Notes: generated from the sequence alone by a model not told the origin. 56,225 bases of DNA from Moraxella sp. (GCA_030530785.1 JAUMUJ010000011.1:1-56225), one strand, 5' to 3'. Counted from the stretch's first letter, positions 9,511-18,167 are shown. A program made the numbers and translations.

Positions 9511-10509
9511 ATGACCGACACCAATCATCACGACCAAAACAACGACACCATTTCCGCCTTTTTTAATGACAATCCCACGCCCATCATCTCTGATGATTTT
9601 AAAGCGGGTTTTGTGGCGATTGTCGGTCGCCCCAATGTGGGTAAATCCACGCTCATGAACCATTTGCTTGGACAAAAACTATCCATCACGAGTCGTAAAC
9701 CACAGACCACCCGTCATCGCATTCATGGCATTTTGACCAATGACACTTGCCAAATGGTGTTTGTGGACACCCCCGGTATTCACACCAAAGAAGTCAAAGC
9801 CATCAACGAGCGTATGAATAAAACTGCCGTGTCTGCCTTATCAGACGTGGATTTGGTACTGTTTGTGGTGGACAGTACTCAGTGGCGAGAAGATGACCTT
9901 TTAACCCTTGAAAAGTTATCAGCGACCAATCTGCCTGTGGTGCTTGTCATCAATAAAGCTGACACCATCAAGGATAAATCCGCACTCTTGCCACTCATCA
10001 GCGAATACCAAGACAGTTTTGATTTTGCCGACATCGTGCCTGTATCCGCCTTGCGTGGGCATAATCTAGACAGGCTGATGGACGTGATAGCGGGCTTTTT
10101 GCCGACCCGCCCGCCCATTTTTGACCCCGAGCAGATTACTGACCGCAGTGAGCGGTTTTTGGCGAGCGAGATTATCCGTGAAAAAATCATGCGAGCGTCT
10201 GGCGATGAAGTGCCGTACGATTTGACCGTACAGATTGACACGTTCAAGGACGAACCTGCCCACAAAGACCCTGAGACGGGCAAATGGCGAAAGGCGGTAA
10301 CGTTTATTGATGCGACCATTTTTGTGGAGCGGGCAGGGCAAAAAACCATCGTCATCGGCGACAAAGGCTCACGCATTAAACAAGTTGGCATAGAAGCCCG
10401 TGCCGACATGGAAAAGCTGTTTGACAAAAAAATCATGCTGACTTTATGGGTCAAAGTCAAAAAAGGGTGGAGCGATGATGAACGGGCATTAAACAGTTTG
10501 GGGTATTGA
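9511..10509 (+). CDS. era: GTPase Era
   Basis: A 332-residue GTPase that binds 16S rRNA and 30S precursors during ribosome assembly. It carries G1 GRPNVGKST, the switch region TTRHR, G3 DTPGI, G4 NKAD and a C-terminal KH domain with the motif VIGDKGSRIKQVG (about residues 285-300). The N-terminus has about 30 extra acidic residues before the G domain compared with E. coli Era. recO and pdxJ follow downstream (the conserved era-recO-pdxJ order), but about 210 bases of decayed sequence intervene. Confidence 0.96.
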   Translation: MTDTNHHDQNNDTISAFFNDNPTPIISDDFKAGFVAIVGRPNVGKSTLMNHLLGQKLSITSRKPQTTRHRIHGILTNDTCQMVFVDTPGIHTKEVKAINERMNKTAVSALSDVDLVLFVVDSTQWREDDLLTLEKLSATNLPVVLVINKADTIKDKSALLPLISEYQDSFDFADIVPVSALRGHNLDRLMDVIAGFLPTRPPIFDPEQITDRSERFLASEIIREKIMRASGDEVPYDLTVQIDTFKDEPAHKDPETGKWRKAVTFIDATIFVERAGQKTIVIGDKGSRIKQVGIEARADMEKLFDKKIMLTLWVKVKKGWSDDERALNSLGY

Positions 10510-10510
10510 T

Positions 10511-10724
10511 TTGCAAAATAAAACAAACACATCGTTCCAAGAATTTTTACAAATTGCTGAAACAACGGACGAAAACTTTGAATTGATAAATGGTCAAATT
10601 GTCCGCCTTGCCAATACCATGTCCAAAAAAGTATCAAAATGGCGATGAGATTGAATTAGAAAGTGTCAATTTGACTTTGCAAATTGATGGCATTTACCAA
10701 AAAGTGGTTTTTGACAAACAATGA
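10511..10724 (+). pseudogene. Remnant of a Uma2 (DUF820)-type nuclease gene with a large internal deletion
   Basis: Two reading-frame fragments resemble the two ends of a Uma2-family protein (PD-(D/E)XK-like fold, usually about 190 residues). The first runs 10511-10648 and includes FQEFLQIAETTDENFELI, the N-terminal helix and ELIxG strand of the family. The second, in another frame from about 10629 to 10724, reads YQNGDEIELESVNLTL and IDGIYQKVVFD, the typical C-terminal end. The middle of the domain (well over 100 residues) is absent, and the join falls in an A-rich stretch near 10622-10634. The second fragment's stop overlaps the recO start codon. Non-functional as a nuclease. Family assignment rests on motif resemblance. 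Confidence 0.6.
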
Positions 10725-11386
10725 CCCTCACTCACTTAACGGGCTTTATTATCCATTCTCGCCCCTACCAAGAAAAACGAGCGATTTATCAGCTGTTTAG
10801 CCGTGAATGGGGTGTGGTGCATGGTGTGGGTGGTCGTGGCGTGCCGTCTTTTGTGATGATTGAGCTGTTTGCCACAGGTCAAAATTCCCTAAAAACATTC
10901 AGCCAAATCCACATCGCCACGTCCGCCCCCACCGCCCATGTCGGACAAAATCAGTACGCACTGTTGTACCTAAATGAGCTGATTTATAAACTTGTTGCCG
11001 TTGAAAATCCCTGCCCTGCCTTGTGGCACAGCTATCATGACAGCGTGGAGCGACTGCACACACCTTGTGATATGAATCAGATGAAAGCGGTGTTACGCCA
11101 CTTTGAGACGGCGTTATTTGATGAGCTGGGCGTGAGCATTGATTGGGCGGTGGACAGCGTGGGGCAGATGATTGATGAGTGTAAGTTTTATCAATTTATC
11201 CCCAATCAAGGCTTTGTCAAATCCATCACGGGCATATCAGGTGAGACGATTTTAAAGATGACAGATGATGATTTTGATAAAATGACCATCATGGGGCAAA
11301 TTCATCGCACACTCATTGATGATTTGCTAGAATATAAACCGCTAAACAGCCGAAAACTGTGGGCAGAGCAATTAAAATATCGTTAA
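10721..11386 (+). CDS. recO: DNA repair protein RecO
   Basis: A 221-residue RecFOR-pathway protein that helps load RecA onto SSB-coated single-stranded DNA. The N-terminal OB-fold contains GFIIHSRPYQEKRAIYQLFS followed by GVVHGVGGRG, the usual RecO opening. The remainder is the helical domain with LYLNELIYKLV (about residues 86-96). The zinc-binding cysteines found in some RecO proteins are not evident. The start ATG overlaps the stop of the Uma2 remnant. pdxJ follows within 20 bases, so they are likely one transcript. Confidence 0.9.
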   Translation: MTLTHLTGFIIHSRPYQEKRAIYQLFSREWGVVHGVGGRGVPSFVMIELFATGQNSLKTFSQIHIATSAPTAHVGQNQYALLYLNELIYKLVAVENPCPALWHSYHDSVERLHTPCDMNQMKAVLRHFETALFDELGVSIDWAVDSVGQMIDECKFYQFIPNQGFVKSITGISGETILKMTDDDFDKMTIMGQIHRTLIDDLLEYKPLNSRKLWAEQLKYR

Positions 11387-11403
11387 TTAAAAAAGGAAAA
11401 ACC

Positions 11404-12147
11404 ATGAAAACCCCCAGACTTGGTGTCAATATTGACCACATCGCCACACTTCGTAATGCTCGTGGCGTGGATTACCCGTGTCCTGTTAAAGGAGCGATGA
11501 TTTGTCAGCAGGCAGGGGCAGACGGCATTACCCTGCATTTGCGAGAAGACCGCCGACACGTTAAGGACGCTGATGTCTATGCCATCAAACGGGCAATCAG
11601 TATCCCCATGAACCTAGAAATGGCGGTAACGGACGAAATGCTTGCCATTGCTTGTGATGTCCGCCCCCAGTGGGTGTGTCTTGTCCCCGAAAAACGTGCC
11701 GAAGTTACCACCGAAGGCGGGCTTGATGTCATCAATAATGATAAATTACCTAAATTCATCAAAGACTTACAAGATGTTGGTATTAAAGTCTCGCTCTTTA
11801 TAGACCCTGACATCGCTCAGATTGACAGAGCTGTTGAGCTTGGGGCGGACGCCATAGAACTGCACACAGGGGCGTATGCTCATGCCCATCTGGCGGGTGA
11901 TGAGACTGATAAAAATGAACTGGTGCGTATAAAAAAAGCACTTGACCACTGCAAAAACTTACCCATTTTGGTCAATGCAGGGCATGGTTTGACGACAGAT
12001 AATGTCGCTCCCATCGCTCAACTGGACGGCATTTGTGAATTAAACATCGGTCATAGTATCATTGCAGACGCTGTATTTATGGGGTTGGATAAAGCGGTAC
12101 AAAACATGAAGCAAGCATTTTCTGATAAAAGGTGTCAGCCGTCTTAA
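11404..12147 (+). CDS. pdxJ: Pyridoxine 5'-phosphate synthase
   Basis: A 247-residue TIM-barrel enzyme that condenses 1-deoxyxylulose 5-phosphate with 3-amino-2-oxopropyl phosphate to give pyridoxine 5'-phosphate (vitamin B6 synthesis). Family motifs visible are LGVNIDHIATLRNARG at the N-terminus, GITLHLREDRRHV, EMAVTDEMLAIA, ELHTGAYAHA and VNAGHGLT. The ATG at 11404 is chosen because it has an AAAGGAAAA Shine-Dalgarno sequence and starts the conserved domain directly. A longer frame upstream overlaps recO and is unlikely. Confidence 0.96.
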   Translation: MKTPRLGVNIDHIATLRNARGVDYPCPVKGAMICQQAGADGITLHLREDRRHVKDADVYAIKRAISIPMNLEMAVTDEMLAIACDVRPQWVCLVPEKRAEVTTEGGLDVINNDKLPKFIKDLQDVGIKVSLFIDPDIAQIDRAVELGADAIELHTGAYAHAHLAGDETDKNELVRIKKALDHCKNLPILVNAGHGLTTDNVAPIAQLDGICELNIGHSIIADAVFMGLDKAVQNMKQAFSDKRCQPS

Positions 12148-12266
12148 TTGATGACCCAAACGTAATTTTTGGTAAACATCTTGTGTTTTTTATTAAATAA
12201 TGGTTGCAAAATTTTCAAATTATCGGTATGCTAAATCCATCTATCAATAACCTGATAATTTTTCTG

Positions 12267-12295
12267 TTGGAATTTCTTGGGTTTAGTGTTAGAAT
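12267..12295 (+). promoter_or_regulatory. Promoter of the ompA-like gene
   Basis: TTGGAA (12267-12272) and TAGAAT (12290-12295) have a 17-base spacer. This places transcription start about 45 bases before the ATG at 12346 and argues against the longer frame starting at 12277. Confidence 0.65.
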
Positions 12296-12345
12296 ATGAA
12301 ACGGTAACTTGGTATTTCTACCTTAACTACTTCTTGGAGAAATCT

Positions 12346-13647
12346 ATGAAACTTAATCGTATTGCTTTGGCAGTGCTTGCTACCGTTGCTACGGCTTCTT
12401 ATGCAGGCGTAACCGTAACCCCTTTGATTGGTTATACTTATACTGACGAAGCTCACGACAAGCAACGTAAAGTATTACGCACAGGTCAACAACTTGATCA
12501 AATTACAGGTGTAACCCCAGCTCAGCCAATGAATGGTGGTGTTGCCTTAAAAAGTGACCTATATACAGGTCTTGCCTTGGGTGTGGAAGTAACCCCATCT
12601 ACTCAATTTCAAGTAGAATATGGCGTTACCGACACCAAAGCTCGTGCTTCTAAAACTTCTGCTTCTCAAAGACCTTCTAACAACTTTGATGGCAAAGAAG
12701 AAAACCTTTCTGCCAATGTTTTGGTAGGCTTACAACAGTTCACAGGCTATACCGACAGCAAATTTAAGCCATATGTACTTATCGGTGCAGGTCAGCAAAA
12801 AACCAAGATTGACGCAAAAGCGACTTATGTGGCTGATGCTGACAGCGGTCAAGGCATCTTGGCGGGTGATACCGTCAGTGGTGGTCAGCAAGTTGCCGAA
12901 TCAAAAGACACCATCGGTAACATCGGTTTGGGTGCTCGCTACCTAATCAATGACGCTCTTGCGGTGCGTGGTGAGTTGCGTGGTGTTCATAACTTTGATA
13001 ACGAATGGTGGGAAGGTCAAGCCCTAGCAGGTCTTGAAGTAACACTGGGTGGTCGCCTAGCACCTGCGTCAGCTCCTGTGGTTGCGCCACCTGTTGAAGA
13101 GACCGTTGTTCCTGATATTGTAGATGACACTCCTGCCTTTGTAGATAGCGATGGCGATGGCGTGGCTGACCACCTAGACCTATGCCCAGGCACACCTGCC
13201 AATACTGTGGTTGATGCACAAGGCTGTCCTGTACAAATTGAAATGATTGATGAGCTACGTCAAGAGTTGCGCGTGTTCTTTGACTATGACAAGTCAATCG
13301 TTAAGCCACAATACCGTGAAGAGATTGCCAAAGTTGCTGAGCGTATGCGTGAATTCCCGAACGCAACTGCCAACATTGAAGGACACGCTTCAAAAGACAG
13401 CAGACGTTCTAACGCTCGTTATAACCAACGTCTGTCAGAAGCTCGTGCCAACGCTGTGAAGTCTGTATTGACTAATGAGTTTGGTATCGCTCCTAACCGT
13501 CTAAATGCAGTGGGTTACGGCTTCGACCGTCCAGTAGCACCTAACGATACTGCCGAAGGTAAAGCAATGAACCGCCGTGTGTATGCGGTAATTCAAGGTA
13601 CTAAATCTACCACAGTTAACCAAACCAAAGACATGAATGTACAGTAA
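12346..13647 (+). CDS. ompA: OmpA family outer-membrane protein
   Basis: A 433-residue outer-membrane protein. A signal peptide (MKLNRIALAVLATVATASYA) is followed by GVTVTPLIGYTYTDEAHDK, an OmpA-type eight-stranded barrel (to about residue 245). A proline/valine-rich linker follows (APASAPVVAPPVEETVVP), then a short TSP3-like calcium-binding segment (DSDGDGVADHLDLCPGTP). The C-terminal peptidoglycan-binding OmpA domain includes FFDYDKSIVKPQYREEI and NARYNQRLSEARANAVKSVL (about residues 310-425). Codon use is visibly more biased than in its neighbours, suggesting high expression. The start at 12346 has a GGAGA Shine-Dalgarno sequence and immediately begins the signal peptide. A strong terminator follows. 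Confidence 0.93.
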   Translation: MKLNRIALAVLATVATASYAGVTVTPLIGYTYTDEAHDKQRKVLRTGQQLDQITGVTPAQPMNGGVALKSDLYTGLALGVEVTPSTQFQVEYGVTDTKARASKTSASQRPSNNFDGKEENLSANVLVGLQQFTGYTDSKFKPYVLIGAGQQKTKIDAKATYVADADSGQGILAGDTVSGGQQVAESKDTIGNIGLGARYLINDALAVRGELRGVHNFDNEWWEGQALAGLEVTLGGRLAPASAPVVAPPVEETVVPDIVDDTPAFVDSDGDGVADHLDLCPGTPANTVVDAQGCPVQIEMIDELRQELRVFFDYDKSIVKPQYREEIAKVAERMREFPNATANIEGHASKDSRRSNARYNQRLSEARANAVKSVLTNEFGIAPNRLNAVGYGFDRPVAPNDTAEGKAMNRRVYAVIQGTKSTTVNQTKDMNVQ

Positions 13648-13667
13648 TTGCTACGTGCATGATTGCC

Positions 13668-13697
13668 AAAAAACCACCTGTATGGGTGGTTTTTTGT
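13668..13697 (+). terminator. Rho-independent terminator of ompA
   Basis: The stem AAACCACC (13671-13678) and GGTGGTTT (13685-13692) extends with flanking A/T pairs and is followed by a T-run. Confidence 0.88.
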
Positions 13698-13777
13698 TTT
13701 TTAATTTATCTGATGGCCAAAAACCGTGTTATAATGGGCAGTTTTTTCTGTCTTTAAGAAGTGATTTTTGAGATTTT

Positions 13778-15622
13778 ATGTCAAACAATATCCAACATCT
13801 ACGCAACATCGCCATCATCGCCCACGTTGACCATGGTAAGACCACGTTGGTGGACAAACTGTTACAGCAGTCGGGAGCATTGGGCGAGCGTGTGGGCGAG
13901 ATTGAGCGGGTCATGGACTCAAATGCCCTAGAAAGCGAGCGTGGCATCACCATTTTGGCTAAAAACACCGCCATCAAATGGCTGGACAAACGTACCAACA
14001 CCGAGTACCGCATTAACATCGTGGACACACCGGGGCACGCCGATTTTGGTGGGGAAGTGGAGCGGGTGCTGTCTATGGTGGACTGTGTGCTACTTTTGGT
14101 GGACAGCCAAGAAGGTCCCATGCCACAGACACGCTTTGTAACCCAAAAAGCCTTTGCTCGTGGTTTAAAGCCGATTGTGATTATTAACAAGATTGATAAA
14201 CCTGCCGCCCGTGCCGATTGGGTCATTGACCAAGTTTTTGATTTGTTTGATAATCTGGGTGGTACAGACGAACAGCTTGATTTTCCCATCGTCTATGCCT
14301 CAGGCATTAATGGCATAGCAGGCTTATCGCCTGATGAGCTTGCCCCCGACATGACCCCATTATTTGAAACCATCGTGGACATCGTTGAGCCACCTAAGGT
14401 GGACATGGACGGTGCGTTTCAAATGCAAATATCCAGCCTTGATTATAACAGCTTTGTGGGCGTAATTGGAGTGGGTCGCATTCAGCGTGGCTCGGTCAAG
14501 ACAAATACCCCTGTGGTTGTGGTGGATAAAGACGGTAATAAGCGTAACGGTCGTATTCTAAAAATCATGGGTTATCATGGGCTTGAACGGGTGGATGTGG
14601 ACAGTGCCAGTGCAGGCGACATCGTCTGTATTACGGGCATTGATAACCTAAACATCTCCGATACGCTGTGCGACCCCAAAGCAGTGGAAGCCTTGCCAGC
14701 ATTGTCGGTAGATGAGCCGACCGTCTCCATGACTTTTCAGGTCAATGACAGTCCCTTTGCTGGGCGTGAGGGCAAATTTGTAACGTCTCGCAATATCCGT
14801 GAACGCCTAGACCGTGAGCTCATTCACAACGTGGCACTTCGTGTGGAAGACACCGACAGCCCAGACCGATTTAAGGTATCAGGGCGTGGCGAGTTGCATT
14901 TGTCTGTGCTCATTGAAAACATGAGACGAGAGGGTTTTGAGCTTGGCGTGTCTCGCCCAGAGGTCATCATCAAAGAGATAGATGGCGTGATGTGTGAGCC
15001 ATACGAAAACGTAACTTTTGATGTGGAAGAACAACATCAAGGGGCGGTCATGGAGCAAATGGGCAACCGTAAAGGCGAACTGACCAATATGGAAGTAGAT
15101 GGCAAAGGGCGTATCCGCATTGAAGCGACCGTGCCATCTCGGGGGTTGATTGGTTTTCGTTCGGAGTTTTTGACCATGACATCAGGCACGGGAATCATGA
15201 CATCAAGTTTTAGCCATTATGGGGCGATGAAAGATGGCACGGTCGCCAAACGTCAAAATGGCGTGCTGGTGTCTATGGTTACGGGGACTTGTCTGGGCTA
15301 TGCTCTGTTTAGCTTACAAGAGCGTGGACGATTGTTTGCCAAGCCACAGCTTGAAGTGTACGAAGGCATGATTGTCGGTATCAACGCACGGGGTGATGAC
15401 ATGGTGGTAAACCCCACCAAAGCCAAACAGCTTACTAACATTCGTGCGTCTGGCTCGGACGATGCGATTATCCTAACCCCTGCATTAGAATACACCTTAG
15501 AGCAGGCGTTGGAGTTTATTGAAGATGATGAGCTGGTGGAAGTTACGCCAAAATCCATTCGCATTCGCAAAAAGTATCTGACCGAAAACGAACGCAAGCG
15601 TTTTGGACGCAAAAAAGACTAA
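13778..15622 (+). CDS. typA: Translational GTPase TypA/BipA
   Basis: A 614-residue ribosome-associated GTPase involved in 50S assembly at low temperature and in stress adaptation. G1 is AHVDHGKTT, the switch region is SERGITILAKN, G3 is DTPGHADFGGEVERV and G4 is NKIDKP. EF-G-like domains III and V follow, then the BipA-specific C-terminal domain (ending KSIRIRKKYLTENERKRF). Length is typical. A TATAAT-like element lies near 13730. It is flanked by terminators on both sides, so it is monocistronic. Confidence 0.97.
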   Translation: MSNNIQHLRNIAIIAHVDHGKTTLVDKLLQQSGALGERVGEIERVMDSNALESERGITILAKNTAIKWLDKRTNTEYRINIVDTPGHADFGGEVERVLSMVDCVLLLVDSQEGPMPQTRFVTQKAFARGLKPIVIINKIDKPAARADWVIDQVFDLFDNLGGTDEQLDFPIVYASGINGIAGLSPDELAPDMTPLFETIVDIVEPPKVDMDGAFQMQISSLDYNSFVGVIGVGRIQRGSVKTNTPVVVVDKDGNKRNGRILKIMGYHGLERVDVDSASAGDIVCITGIDNLNISDTLCDPKAVEALPALSVDEPTVSMTFQVNDSPFAGREGKFVTSRNIRERLDRELIHNVALRVEDTDSPDRFKVSGRGELHLSVLIENMRREGFELGVSRPEVIIKEIDGVMCEPYENVTFDVEEQHQGAVMEQMGNRKGELTNMEVDGKGRIRIEATVPSRGLIGFRSEFLTMTSGTGIMTSSFSHYGAMKDGTVAKRQNGVLVSMVTGTCLGYALFSLQERGRLFAKPQLEVYEGMIVGINARGDDMVVNPTKAKQLTNIRASGSDDAIILTPALEYTLEQALEFIEDDELVEVTPKSIRIRKKYLTENERKRFGRKKD

Positions 15623-15637
15623 ATGCAAATGAGACTT

Positions 15638-15672
15638 AACCGCAAAATGCTTGGGTGTTTTGCGGTTTTTTT
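15638..15672 (+). terminator. Rho-independent terminator of typA
   Basis: AACCGCAAAA (15638-15647) pairs with TTTTGCGGTT (15658-15667) across a 10-base loop and is followed by a T-run. Confidence 0.9.
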
Positions 15673-15719
15673 GTTATAATGATTGTTAAAAACAAAGTGA
15701 AATTAGGGTGGTATTGAGT

Positions 15720-15983
15720 ATGCCATTTTGGTTGTATGCTTTTGCGTGGGTGTCTCGCATTGTGGCGTTTGGTCATGATGACAGCATGACATCAAGCATG
15801 ATAAGTGTGGCATTTTGGTCGGTGATGACGTTTATGATATTACAGTTACGCCAAAGACACCATTGGGTGTTTAAAATTGCTTATTATGCGTTGTTGTTGT
15901 TATTATTCTTTCCGATATTGTATTTGTTGGTTGCTTTTTTTGTTGCAGTGTATGTATCATTGACTATTGATGATGCACCATGA
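15720..15983 (+). CDS. Small hypothetical membrane protein
   Basis: An 87-residue frame starting MPFWLYAFAWVSRIVAFGH. It has three hydrophobic stretches, the strongest at the C-terminal side (YYALLLLLFFPILYLLVAFF), so an inner-membrane protein is likely. The family is not recognised. A GTG at 15708 is an in-frame alternative start. The ATG at 15720 has AGGG about 11 bases upstream. Its end overlaps the start of the next small frame by 14 bases. The gap just upstream has a TATAAT-like element near 15674. Confidence 0.5.
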   Translation: MPFWLYAFAWVSRIVAFGHDDSMTSSMISVAFWSVMTFMILQLRQRHHWVFKIAYYALLLLLFFPILYLLVAFFVAVYVSLTIDDAP

Positions 15984-16119
15984 AATCAATCATGAGATTT
16001 TGCGAGTGGCTAGGGTGTGGCTGTGTGTGCTGACAGGAGGCATGATTGGGACTTTGTGTCATTATATGATTACATGGTGTATGCAATATTATCGCTCACT
16101 TAGGGGAAAACTGCCATAA
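15970..16119 (+). CDS. Possible 49-residue membrane microprotein
   Basis: The frame begins ATGATG at 15970 and overlaps the preceding small gene by 14 bases in another phase. It has one hydrophobic segment (VWLCVLTGGMIGTLCHYMI) flanked by a His-rich N-terminus (MMHHEINHE) and a basic tail (YYRSLRGKLP), i.e. a single-span membrane protein. No family is recognised. It could be a genuine coupled microprotein or chance. The remaining gap to mscL (16120-16312) holds only the mscL promoter and the AT-rich site described separately. Confidence 0.3.
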   Translation: MMHHEINHEILRVARVWLCVLTGGMIGTLCHYMITWCMQYYRSLRGKLP

Positions 16120-16219
16120 AAATACCGCCAAATCTGCCCTAACTGACTACAAAAACTCAACACGCCTTACACAAAACCCAATAAATAACCTATGTTACAA
16201 TAACCATGCTTTTTTGTGC

Positions 16220-16248
16220 TTGCATTTTAAACAGGAAATCCGTACAAT
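16220..16248 (+). promoter_or_regulatory. Promoter of mscL
   Basis: A -35 TTGCAT (16220-16225) and a -10 TACAAT (16243-16248) have a 17-base spacer. They lie about 65 bases upstream of the mscL ATG. Confidence 0.6.
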
Positions 16249-16260
16249 AGGGCATTATTT

Positions 16261-16279
16261 GGTAATAATTATTATTATC
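16261..16279 (+). promoter_or_regulatory. Fur-box-like AT-rich element upstream of mscL
   Basis: The 19 bases beginning GGTAATAATT match the Fur consensus GATAATGATAATCATTATC at 15 positions by hand alignment. The low-complexity ATT repeat inflates the match. It lies between the -10 element and the mscL start codon. Functional status is unknown. Confidence 0.25.
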
Positions 16280-16312
16280 ATTGCTTAACCTAACATGATT
16301 TGGAGAGTTTTT

Positions 16313-16747
16313 ATGAGCGTTGTTCAAGAATTTAAAGAATTTGCCCTAAAAGGCAACGTGATGGATTTGGCGGTGGGTGTCATCATTGGTGGTGCTTTTG
16401 GTAAGATTACCACATCTTTGGTAGAAGATGTCATCATGCCGATTGTGTCATTCATTGTCGGTGGCGAGATTGATTTTAAAAATATGTTCATCACGCTAGG
16501 TGAAGCCCCAGAAGGGGTTGCCATGACTTATGATGCTCTAAAAGAAGCGGGCGTACCCATGCTGGCTTATGGTAGCTTTATTACGGTGTTGATTAACTTT
16601 ATCATCTTGGCGTTTATCATTTTTATGATGGTCAAAGGCATGAATAAAATGCGCAAACAAGCCGAAGAAGCCCCCGAAGCTCCGCCAGAGCCATCAGAAG
16701 AAGTGCTACTACTGCGTGAGATTAGCGAAAAGTTGGGTAAAAAATAA
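16313..16747 (+). CDS. mscL: Large-conductance mechanosensitive channel MscL
   Basis: A 144-residue homopentameric inner-membrane channel that opens under hypo-osmotic shock. The N-terminal helix [21 protein letters not shown] leads into TM1 ([23 protein letters not shown]). TM2 lies at about residues 78-106 ([20 protein letters not shown]). The C-terminus is a proline/glutamate-rich charged helix, with [10 protein letters not shown] as in the family. The ATG at 16313 is preferred over 16295 because GGAGAG lies upstream and because it matches the canonical N-terminus. Confidence 0.96.
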   Translation: MSVVQEFKEFALKGNVMDLAVGVIIGGAFGKITTSLVEDVIMPIVSFIVGGEIDFKNMFITLGEAPEGVAMTYDALKEAGVPMLAYGSFITVLINFIILAFIIFMMVKGMNKMRKQAEEAPEAPPEPSEEVLLLREISEKLGKK

Positions 16748-16756
16748 CCCATGATA

Positions 16757-16786
16757 AAACCCATTGTCATCAATGGGTTTTTGTTT
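16757..16786. terminator. Bidirectional terminator between mscL and rlmD
   Basis: AAACCCATTG (16757-16766), loop TCAT and CAATGGGTTT (16771-16780) are followed by T-runs. The rlmD stop codon lies inside the hairpin, so the structure serves both converging genes. Confidence 0.88.
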
Positions 16787-18167
16787 TTTCAAAGCGGGTA
16801 ATGCTCTCCACATGGGCGGTATGACAAAACATATCCATCACGCCAGCGTGCGTGAGCCGATAGCCCTGCTCGGCAAGCCGGACGCTGTCTCGGGCAAGCG
16901 TGGCGACATCGCACGAGACATAAACAATCCGCTTGGCATCAAATCTGCCCAGATACGCCATCATCTCCCATGCTCCCGTTCGTGGTGGGTCTATCAGTAG
17001 AGCATCTACCTGTCCTACCCATGGCTGGTTTGAAAAATCTTGGGTCAAGTCTTGGGCGTAAAATTCGGTGTTGGTCAGCCCATTGGCATAGGCATTCATT
17101 TTGGCGCGCTCCACCATGCCAAGACTGCCTTCTACGCCGATGACCTTGCCTGTCGCTCCCACGCATTTGGCTAGGGCGAGACTAAAATTGCCCAACCCAC
17201 AAAACAAATCCAGCACCCGCTCGCCTTGTTTTAAATTCAATAAATCACACGCCAACGCCACCATTTGCTGATTAACCGACAGATTAACCTGCGTAAAATC
17301 GGTGGGGCTACTTTGTAAGGTTAAACCAAAATCGGGCAGGCGATAAAACAGCCCGCCCGTTGGGGGTGTGGTGTGGCTGTTGGGCAGTTGTGTTTTGTTG
17401 GTCTCATCAATGCGGTGAATGCTGTTCGTTCCTTTGGGTTGCAAATAGATTTGCCAATTTACAGACTTGCCAAAATGGATAAGTTTGGCAGTGTCGGCTT
17501 TGGGCAGGGGTTTTGTGTGACGAACAATCATGACCACATTTGGTGTGTCGTCTATCGGCTCGCCAAGAGCGATTTCTAGGTGGGTAATGCTGTCTTTGCC
17601 TTTTAAATGTTTTAAGGTGTTTTTTAGCTCTGCCAGTTTGTCGCCCACACGTCTGTCTAAAATGGGGCAGGTGTCAATGTCGGTCAAAAAATTACTCGCC
17701 CGCTCCCGAAATCCCATAATGAGTCGGTCGGATTTTGGCAAATATCGCACGCCTAGGCGGGCTTTGGTGCGGTAGTGTGTCCGCTCGCCTGTGATGGTTG
17801 GTAGCCACACATCGGGGGACAGATGGTGTTTTTTGAGCTGATGTTTTAGGACGGATTGTTTCCATAAAATTTGCTCATCAACATCAAAATGCTGTAAAGT
17901 ACAGCCCCCACACACCCCAAAATGCGGACAGATGGGGTCGGTGCGATGGGGGCTTTTTGTGATGATGTCCACGCAGTTGGCTTCATCGTAGCTTTTTTTG
18001 GAGTGAGTAATGCGTGCCGTTACGGTCTCAGTGGGCAGAGCGTGGCTGATGAAGACTTTTTTGCCTGATTTGTCGCCAAAGCGGTCATCATAAGTCGCCA
18101 CACCACGCCCGTCATGGGTCAGGTCTGTGATGTTAAGTGTGATGGATTTGGGGTGTTTGGTATTCAT
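16770..18167 (-). CDS. rlmD: 23S rRNA (uracil-1939-C5)-methyltransferase RlmD
   Basis: A 465-residue SAM-dependent methyltransferase making m5U1939 in 23S rRNA. An N-terminal TRAM domain (LNITDLTHDGRGVATYD) is followed by the 4Fe-4S ligating motif CPHFGVCGGC (with a preceding Cys in YDEANC). The SAM fold contains VLDLFCGLGNFSLALA, then LIDPPRTGAWEMM, and the catalytic cysteine and base in VYVSCDVATLARD. The start at 18167 is chosen because the TRAM domain begins right after it. A longer frame to 18260 adds 31 unconserved residues. Confidence 0.94.
   Translation of the reverse strand: MNTKHPKSITLNITDLTHDGRGVATYDDRFGDKSGKKVFISHALPTETVTARITHSKKSYDEANCVDIITKSPHRTDPICPHFGVCGGCTLQHFDVDEQILWKQSVLKHQLKKHHLSPDVWLPTITGERTHYRTKARLGVRYLPKSDRLIMGFRERASNFLTDIDTCPILDRRVGDKLAELKNTLKHLKGKDSITHLEIALGEPIDDTPNVVMIVRHTKPLPKADTAKLIHFGKSVNWQIYLQPKGTNSIHRIDETNKTQLPNSHTTPPTGGLFYRLPDFGLTLQSSPTDFTQVNLSVNQQMVALACDLLNLKQGERVLDLFCGLGNFSLALAKCVGATGKVIGVEGSLGMVERAKMNAYANGLTNTEFYAQDLTQDFSNQPWVGQVDALLIDPPRTGAWEMMAYLGRFDAKRIVYVSCDVATLARDSVRLAEQGYRLTHAGVMDMFCHTAHVESITRFEKTKTH

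Noticed and set aside
9879-10637. 252-codon minus-strand open frame antisense to era
   Set aside because: It lies over the strongly conserved era coding sequence, its translation is Ser/Met-rich without domain features, and it is a codon-bias shadow.
12277-12345. Longer OmpA start at 12277
   Set aside because: The best promoter (12267-12295) overlaps this start, and the signal peptide with its Shine-Dalgarno sequence begins at 12346.
13729-14289. 186-codon minus-strand frame antisense to typA
   Set aside because: It mirrors the conserved G domain of TypA, with low-complexity composition and no Shine-Dalgarno sequence.
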